From: Bifidobacterium breve
Lineage (GTDB): Bacteria > Actinomycetota > Actinomycetes > UBA12327
Direction of reading: 5' to 3'
DNA: 10,264 nucleotides
Assembly: GCA_943332445.1 (NCBI GenBank)
Contig: CALQPL010000017.1
Location: forward strand, 1-10,264
Shown here: piece by piece, positions 6,282-10,264 of the stretch
How positions within the stretch are numbered: position 1 is the stretch's first letter
Layout of the letters: every line of letters begins with the position of its first letter
Notes under the pieces: model-generated
The model's database searches: none
Seen by the model: only the letters and a program-made list of their open reading frames with translations
What the model was told of the DNA's origin: nothing
Program-made: the position numbers and the translations under genes

Positions 6282-6674
6282 GTGAACAAGGCTGAGCTGA
6301 TCGAGGAGCTCGCATCAAAGACCGGAACCAGCAAGTCTGCTGCCGGCGATGCGCTCGAAGCATTCATTGACATCGTCCACCGTAGTTTGGCCAAGGGTGA
6401 CCCCGTCGTCATCACCGGCTTTGGCAAGTTTGAGGCCCGCGCCCGTGCGGCCCGCACCGCACGCAACCCGCAGACCGGTGCCATCGTCCAGGTGAAGAAG
6501 ACGACTGTTCCTGTGTTCAAGGCCGGCGCTGACTTCAAGAAGATCGTCAGTGGTGAAAAGAAGCTTGCTGCACCGAAGAAGGCCGCTGCAACGAAGGCCG
6601 CACCGAAGAAGGCTGCTGCCAAGAAGACCGCACCGAAGAAGGCTGCTGCTAAGAAGACCGCAAAGAAGAAGTAG
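6282..6674 (+). CDS. hup: HU-family nucleoid protein with a Lys/Ala-rich histone-H1-like tail
   Basis: A 130-residue DNA-architectural protein. Residues 1-90 are a canonical HU fold: N-terminal helices (MNKAELIEELASKTG...), the GFGKFEARARAARTARNPQTG arm at about 46-66 with the RNPQTG tip that intercalates in DNA, and VPVFKAGADFKKIV at 76-89. Residues 91-130 are a basic tail built from APKKAAAKKT-type decapeptides, as in mycobacterial HupB and Streptomyces HupS; such tails aid DNA compaction and protection and are often acetylated on lysine. The start is GTG at 6282, with AAGGGG (6271-6276) and a 5-nt spacer; the next bases give MNKAEL, the standard N-terminus. It is monocistronic: its own promoter upstream and a hairpin in the convergent junction with cofC downstream. 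Confidence 0.97.
   Translation: MNKAELIEELASKTGTSKSAAGDALEAFIDIVHRSLAKGDPVVITGFGKFEARARAARTARNPQTGAIVQVKKTTVPVFKAGADFKKIVSGEKKLAAPKKAAATKAAPKKAAAKKTAPKKAAAKKTAKKK
6570..6671 (+). repeat. 30-bp tandem repeat encoding the HU tail (three copies plus a remnant)
   Basis: Copies occupy 6570-6599, 6600-6629 and 6630-6659, followed by a partial unit 6660-6671. The unit encodes A-P-K-K-A-A-A-K-K-T. Copies 2 and 3 differ at a single base (GCC/GCT), whereas copy 1 has diverged further (…AAATKA). The repeat is in frame (10 codons), so gain or loss of a unit changes only tail length. Confidence 0.9.
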
Positions 6675-6691
6675 TTTTCCCGCTTTTTCCG

Positions 6692-6725
6692 GTGAGGGGT
6701 TGGGCCGCTTGGCTCAGCCCCTCAC
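6692..6725. terminator. Long hairpin in the convergent hup/cofC junction, no T tract
   Basis: A 15-bp stem with two G·U pairs on the plus strand: GTGAGGGGTTGGGCC (6692-6706), loop GCTT (6707-6710), GGCTCAGCCCCTCAC (6711-6725). It starts 17 bp after the hup stop and contains the cofC stop codon (6722-6724). Neither strand has a run of T after the stem, as in the U-less hairpins proposed for many actinobacterial gene ends. It probably serves hup; for cofC it begins within the last codon. Confidence 0.6.
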
Positions 6726-7363
6726 TGCTGTGTGGAAGGGGAAATAACCGCGAGGGAATGCCGGCCAAGGCCGATGCGCTGGGCATCCCACAGGTCGGCA
6801 GCGGTGTCGATGTCGCGATGCAGGGTGGTCAAGCGGGGTCCGGCTAGTTCCTGAACCCCTGCGGCCCGGTGCTGCGCTCGAGACCGGTGACCGAAGGCCG
6901 GCTCAAACGCGGTGCCGGCTGGACTAAAAAAAGCGGTGGTGCCAGTCCCCGCACTATCGCTGACAAAACAAGGCGCGGCGAAGGCATCAGCAGCGGCACA
7001 CGCATGTCGGAGATCATCGGCTTGTAGGCAAGCCAGATCGGCCGAGATGGCTGCGGTTCCACTACCTGGCCAGTGTGATTGCACAAAAGCAAAACCGTGC
7101 GCGAGCGCTGGATTGATTCCAGCATCCGGTACGTCAGCAATGACCACGGCTCCCAAATCGGTCAGCACCTGACCTGCACGAGTGTCGTCAGTGATCACGA
7201 CTACGTGATCGCAACTTGCCAATGCGGCGCTGACCGTGTCGCAAGCAAAAGCCAAGGCGAGGTCAGGGCGACGCGAATCCGAGAGTCCAGTTTCACTCAG
7301 ATGGAGACGTGATTTTGCCCGATCAAGTCGCTTCACCGGCACTACTGCACACCACGAGGCCAT
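6722..7363 (-). CDS. cofC: CofC/FbiD-type guanylyltransferase of coenzyme F420 synthesis
   Basis: Transfers GMP from GTP to 2-phospholactate (CofC) or, in mycobacteria, to phosphoenolpyruvate (FbiD), making the activated side chain for F420. The 213-residue length fits. Seen: the N-terminal nucleotide-binding stretch VVPVKRLDRAKSRL (7-20), VVITDD (55-60), the metal-binding ISADLACLQADDL (106-118; usually GDLPAL), SDSAGTGTT (135-143), PAFGHRSRAQHRAAG (155-169) and LHRDIDTAADL (181-191). The GD-to-AD change in the metal loop keeps the aspartate. The start ATG at 7363-7361 lacks an obvious Shine-Dalgarno. It is divergent from gpsA (113-bp gap) and convergent with hup, the same orientation as fbiD next to gpsA in Mycobacterium tuberculosis. 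Which acid it prefers cannot be read from the sequence alone. Confidence 0.87.
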   Translation of the reverse strand: MASWCAVVPVKRLDRAKSRLHLSETGLSDSRRPDLALAFACDTVSAALASCDHVVVITDDTRAGQVLTDLGAVVIADVPDAGINPALAHGFAFVQSHWPGSGTAAISADLACLQADDLRHACAAADAFAAPCFVSDSAGTGTTAFFSPAGTAFEPAFGHRSRAQHRAAGVQELAGPRLTTLHRDIDTAADLWDAQRIGLGRHSLAVISPSTQQ

Positions 7364-7476
7364 GGGGTGATCTTGCCACTGGCGGATCTGTGGCGCGTCA
7401 GCCCTGTCCGGCCGGTTCGTGGGCGTGAGGCGGTACGGTCATACCTTCAACGATCGGGATTCCTGGGAGGTAGCGC

Positions 7477-8481
7477 ATGGCACGTTTAGCCGTTCTTGGC
7501 GCCGGCTCTTGGGGTACAGCTTTTGCCCAGATCGCAGCCGATGCAGGCAACGATGTGGTGATTTGGGGACGCGATGAGTTCATCGTCGAATCCATAACCA
7601 ACGAGCACGTCAACCCCGCATTTCATCCTGGTTTGAAGCTGCCAACGTCCGTGTGGGCGTCGACCAATGTCGCGACAGTTCTGCGTGGCGCTGACATCGT
7701 CGTCTTGGCTATTCCGGCCCAAGTCTTGCGCAGTCGTCTTGTGGAATGGCGCGAGCACATCCCGCCCACCGCGATTGTTTTGAGTTTGATCAAGGGCTTG
7801 GAACTAGGAACGTCCTTGCGCATGACAGAGGTTGTCCATGAGGTCACGGGAATTGACCCCAACCGCATTGGCGTTTTGAGTGGCCCGAACTTGGCCCGCG
7901 AAATCATGCAGCGCCAGCCCGCAGCATGCGTGGTTGCCTTTTCCGATCCGCAATACGCGGCGGCAGTTCAGCAGGCCATGTCAACGGCCTACTTCCGCCC
8001 GTACACCAATACCGATGTGCTGGGAGTCGAACTCGGTGGCGCAACGAAGAACGTGATTGCACTGGCAGTGGGTATGGCGGGGGGAATGGGGCTCGGCGAT
8101 AACGCCATTGCTTCCTTGATTACGCGAGGATTGGCCGAAATCGTGCGCTTAGGGGTCAGCCTGGGGGCCGACCCCTTGACCTTCAGCGGACTAGCCGGTG
8201 TCGGGGACCTCGTGGCTACTTGTATGTCTCCGCTGTCACGCAACCGATCTTTTGGTGAGTTGCTGGGACGCGAACTCACCGTTGCCGAAGCGGTCGAAGC
8301 CACCAAGCAAACAGCCGAAGGTGTGGCGTCCTCGAAATCGATCTTGGACTTGGCTCGCACCTACGGTGTCGCAATGCCCATTACCGAAAGTGTTGAGCGC
8401 GTCATTCACGAAGGCGCTGCGCCGCGAAGCCAAATCATTGAGCTCATGTCGCGTGGAACCAAGTCAGAAAACTCAGTTTAA
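7477..8481 (+). CDS. gpsA: NAD(P)-dependent glycerol-3-phosphate dehydrogenase
   Basis: Reduces dihydroxyacetone phosphate to sn-glycerol-3-phosphate, the backbone of phospholipids, in the cytoplasm. The 334-residue length is typical. Seen: the dinucleotide-binding VLGAGSWGTAFA (6-17), SLIKGLE with K106, SGPNLAREI (135-143), GGATKNVIALAVG with catalytic K191, and LAGVGDLVATCMSPLSRNR in the C-terminal domain. ATG 7477 has a strong GGGAGG (7465-7470) with a 6-nt spacer. Many actinobacteria carry plsC (1-acylglycerol-3-phosphate acyltransferase) immediately upstream; here there is only the 113-bp gap shared with the divergent cofC. The stop codon overlaps that of the convergent downstream gene. 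Confidence 0.97.
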   Translation: MARLAVLGAGSWGTAFAQIAADAGNDVVIWGRDEFIVESITNEHVNPAFHPGLKLPTSVWASTNVATVLRGADIVVLAIPAQVLRSRLVEWREHIPPTAIVLSLIKGLELGTSLRMTEVVHEVTGIDPNRIGVLSGPNLAREIMQRQPAACVVAFSDPQYAAAVQQAMSTAYFRPYTNTDVLGVELGGATKNVIALAVGMAGGMGLGDNAIASLITRGLAEIVRLGVSLGADPLTFSGLAGVGDLVATCMSPLSRNRSFGELLGRELTVAEAVEATKQTAEGVASSKSILDLARTYGVAMPITESVERVIHEGAAPRSQIIELMSRGTKSENSV

Positions 8482-9620
8482 GAATGCGCGCTAATCGCCT
8501 GGTAAAGATCGTTCCATAAGTCATCAACATCTTCGATGCCCACGGACAACCGAATCAGGTTGCTTGGAACATCAGGATGTTCAAAGGGCCAGCGAGCGCG
8601 CCTCTCAATCAGCGACTCAACACCTCCCAAGCTTGTGGCATGGGTCCACAGTCGCGTTGACTCGGCGATGGCTTCTGCTTGATCAGCACTGTGCACTTCA
8701 AAACAGACCACCGCTCCCGCGCCTGTGGTGGCCATGGCCAGATCGTGTCCGGGATGGCTCGATAGCCCGGGGTAGCGCACCTTCTCAACCACCGGCAGGG
8801 TGAGCAGTCGTTCAGCAATGGTCTGGGCATTGGCGATAGAGCGATCCATCCGCACGCCAAGGGTGCGGATCCCCCGAAGAGCCAGAAAAGCCTCAAAGGG
8901 CCCCACAATGGCACCTCCTAGGGTGCGAATGGTGTGCAACCTCGTGGCGAGTTCGTCGCTATTTGTTGCCACGCTTCCCATGATCACGTCGGAATGCCCT
9001 GCCAAGAATTTGGTCACCGAATGCACAACGAGGTCCACACCAAAGTTGATGGGCTGAGCGATGTACGGGGTGATGAAGGTGGCATCAATGGCGACCAGTG
9101 CACCGGCAGCATGTGCCTGCTGACTCAAACCAGCAATGTCACTGATCTCCAGCAGCGGATTGCTGGGAGTTTCGATCCACAGCAAATCCGCGCCTTGAAG
9201 TTCGGCGGAAATATCGGCAGTTGGTGATGGTTGGTATTCGCGAACCGTAAAGCGCCCGGCGCTCTGGCGTTCGTTCAGCAACCCTCGTGTTCCGGAATAG
9301 GGATGAGCGGGTGCGACAACGACGCCGCCAACGGGGACTAGATCCAGTACCGCGCTAATCGCTGCGACTCCAGAGGGAAAGCACAACGCTGATTGCGTTG
9401 ACTCTAAGTCAGCCAAGGTGCTCTCAAGAGCGGTCCACGTGGGAGTGCCGACTCGGCCGTAGTCCAGAGGCCCGCCGGCATGGAAGGTGGAGCTCAGCGT
9501 GATCGATTCGTTGACCGGCGCCCCAGGGTCTGGGGCCGGGCGGCCGTGGCTGACGGCGCGAGTGCTGATTTTCCACTCGCTGTCAGGACTTGTTGGGGGC
9601 ACGCTGGGGTCGTTGCTCAT
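8478..9620 (-). CDS. Cys/Met-metabolism PLP-dependent enzyme (cystathionine gamma-synthase/lyase type)
   Basis: A 380-residue fold-type-I PLP enzyme acting in transsulfuration or related sulfur amino acid reactions. The PLP Schiff-base lysine is K204 in HSVTKFLAGHSDV; other landmarks are YGRVGTPTWTALE (54-66, versus the more common YSRxxNPT), ALCFPSGVAAIS (78-89), HPYSGTRGLL (106-115, where many relatives have D at the first position), WIETPSNPLLEI (148-159), DATFITPYIAQP (179-190), SLGGVESLIE and IRLSVGIEDVDDL near the C-terminus. Sequence alone does not separate synthase, gamma-lyase or O-acylhomoserine sulfhydrylase, so I give no symbol. The ATG at 9620-9618 has no usable Shine-Dalgarno; AATACT ends about 8 bp upstream and could drive a leaderless mRNA. 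It is divergent from ddl and tail-to-tail with gpsA. Confidence 0.9.
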   Translation of the reverse strand: MSNDPSVPPTSPDSEWKISTRAVSHGRPAPDPGAPVNESITLSSTFHAGGPLDYGRVGTPTWTALESTLADLESTQSALCFPSGVAAISAVLDLVPVGGVVVAPAHPYSGTRGLLNERQSAGRFTVREYQPSPTADISAELQGADLLWIETPSNPLLEISDIAGLSQQAHAAGALVAIDATFITPYIAQPINFGVDLVVHSVTKFLAGHSDVIMGSVATNSDELATRLHTIRTLGGAIVGPFEAFLALRGIRTLGVRMDRSIANAQTIAERLLTLPVVEKVRYPGLSSHPGHDLAMATTGAGAVVCFEVHSADQAEAIAESTRLWTHATSLGGVESLIERRARWPFEHPDVPSNLIRLSVGIEDVDDLWNDLYQAISAHS

Positions 9621-9647
9621 GTCCCTAAGTATTGCGCCGATAGGGTC
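9621..9647. promoter_or_regulatory. Imperfect palindrome in the 33-bp divergent gap before ddl
   Basis: GTCCCTA (9621-9627) and TAGGGTC (9641-9647) form a 7-bp inverted repeat with one mismatch and a 13-bp centre, filling almost the whole space between the start codons of the PLP enzyme (9620) and ddl (9654). Each arm is also a poor purine-rich RBS candidate for its neighbour. It could be an operator for both genes or coincidence. Confidence 0.3.
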
Positions 9648-9653
9648 ACAGCG

Positions 9654-10264
9654 ATGTCCACCTCACCTAGTTCGCCTCCGGCGGACCCAGCAGCCCCTCG
9701 AGCCCGCCCTCGCGTGGTCTTGCTTTACGGCGGTCGAAGTAGCGAGCACTCCATTTCCTGTGTTTCGGCTGCTGCTGTCTTAGCGGCCATTGACCACAGC
9801 CACTGGGACGTCGTGGCAGTCGGCATTACGCCGGATGGTCGATGGTTGCTCACGTCAGCGAACCCCGATGACATCAGCGGGTCAGAGGAGAAGTTGCCGA
9901 CGGTAACAACAGGTGAACCAGTCGCGATCGTCCCGGGAAGTGACGGTGCACGCCTGATCGGCGTTGGCACAGACAGCATCGTCGATCATGGTGTTGTTGA
10001 TGTGGTGTTTCCCCTCCTCCACGGCCCATGGGGTGAAGACGGTTCCGTTCAAGGTTTGTTGGAGTCAGCAAACATTGGCTACGTAGGTTCGGGTGTGTTG
10101 TCATCGGCGGTGTCCATGGACAAGGCCGCGATGAAGCTGATGTTGGGCAACCACGGAATTCCTATCGGACCCTATGAGGTCGTTCACGATGGTGAGTGGC
10201 GCTTAGGCGCACAGCGTGTTCTTGCTCGCTTGGAATTTGCTTTGCAATTACCGATCTTTGTGAA
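9654..10264 (+). CDS. ddl: D-alanine–D-alanine ligase, 3'-truncated by the window edge
   Basis: Joins two D-alanines with ATP for the peptidoglycan pentapeptide in the cytoplasm. The frame stays open to the window end, giving 203 residues of a normal 310-375, i.e. the N-terminal domain and the beginning of the ATP-grasp domain. Seen: VVLLYGGRSSEHSISCVSA (21-39), the HGPWGEDGSVQGLLE signature (123-137; usually HGPxGEDG) and YVGSGVLSSAVSMDKAAMK. The ATG at 9654 is the only reasonable start; it adds a Pro/Ala/Ser-rich stretch of about 20 residues before the conserved core, common in actinobacterial Ddl. No good Shine-Dalgarno is seen. In many actinobacteria ddl follows gpsA; here one minus-strand gene separates them. 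Confidence 0.95.
   Translation, partial: MSTSPSSPPADPAAPRARPRVVLLYGGRSSEHSISCVSAAAVLAAIDHSHWDVVAVGITPDGRWLLTSANPDDISGSEEKLPTVTTGEPVAIVPGSDGARLIGVGTDSIVDHGVVDVVFPLLHGPWGEDGSVQGLLESANIGYVGSGVLSSAVSMDKAAMKLMLGNHGIPIGPYEVVHDGEWRLGAQRVLARLEFALQLPIFV

Noticed and set aside
6570..6671. Direct repeats that might be CRISPR-like
   Set aside because: They are contiguous, in frame and encode the basic HU tail; there are no spacers and no cas genes.
7364..7476. A possible remnant of plsC or another small gene between cofC and gpsA
   Set aside because: The 113 bp hold only the two upstream regions; I find no conserved acyltransferase motif (HxxxxD) and no credible short gene.
1..10264. Prophage, insertion sequence, toxin-antitoxin or defence system
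   Set aside because: No transposase, integrase, terminal repeats, toxin-antitoxin pair or nuclease-type genes are present; all genes look native in composition and belong to a conserved chromosomal neighbourhood.

Overview
This window is a stretch of ordinary actinobacterial (Actinomycetota) chromosome. The gene order gltX – tRNA-Gln/tRNA-Glu – divergent IclR-type regulator – leuC – leuD – HU – cofC – gpsA – ddl is the conserved neighbourhood found around hupB/leuCD in mycobacteria and streptomycetes. The HU protein has the Lys/Ala/Pro-rich histone-H1-like tail typical of the phylum, and cofC implies that the cell makes coenzyme F420. Base composition is in the mid-50s percent G+C by eye, with short gaps and several overlapping ends. 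That suggests a moderate-GC, fairly compact actinobacterium, perhaps a planktonic lineage; this last point is inference only.

Layout. (1) 1-2573: the 3' part of gltX (start outside the window) overlaps by 4 bp a CPBP-family membrane protease gene, followed by tRNA-Gln(CTG), tRNA-Glu(CTC) and a strong intrinsic terminator. (2) 2574-6147: the leucine block. An NdgR/LtbR-like IclR regulator is divergent from leuC-leuD, with a 53-bp control region that carries a perfect inverted repeat and two LtbR-box-like elements. A class I SAM methyltransferase begins on the base after the leuD stop. (3) 6148-6725: a structured leader with a good promoter, then hup, and a long hairpin in the convergent hup/cofC junction. 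(4) 6722-8481: cofC (minus strand) divergent from gpsA. (5) 8478-10264: a Cys/Met-metabolism PLP enzyme (minus strand) whose stop codon shares bases with the gpsA stop, divergent from a 3'-truncated ddl across a 33-bp gap with an imperfect palindrome.

How the genes fit together: GluRS and the Glu/Gln tRNAs serve translation and probably the transamidation route to Gln-tRNA. LeuCD form isopropylmalate isomerase under the neighbouring regulator. HU packs the nucleoid. CofC contributes to F420, GpsA supplies glycerol-3-phosphate for phospholipids, the PLP enzyme acts in sulfur amino acid exchange, and Ddl makes D-Ala-D-Ala for peptidoglycan. I found no mobile element, CRISPR array or defence system. 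The points most worth a second look are the leuC operator arrangement, the methyltransferase fused in translation to leuD, and the two overlapping or very tight gene junctions.
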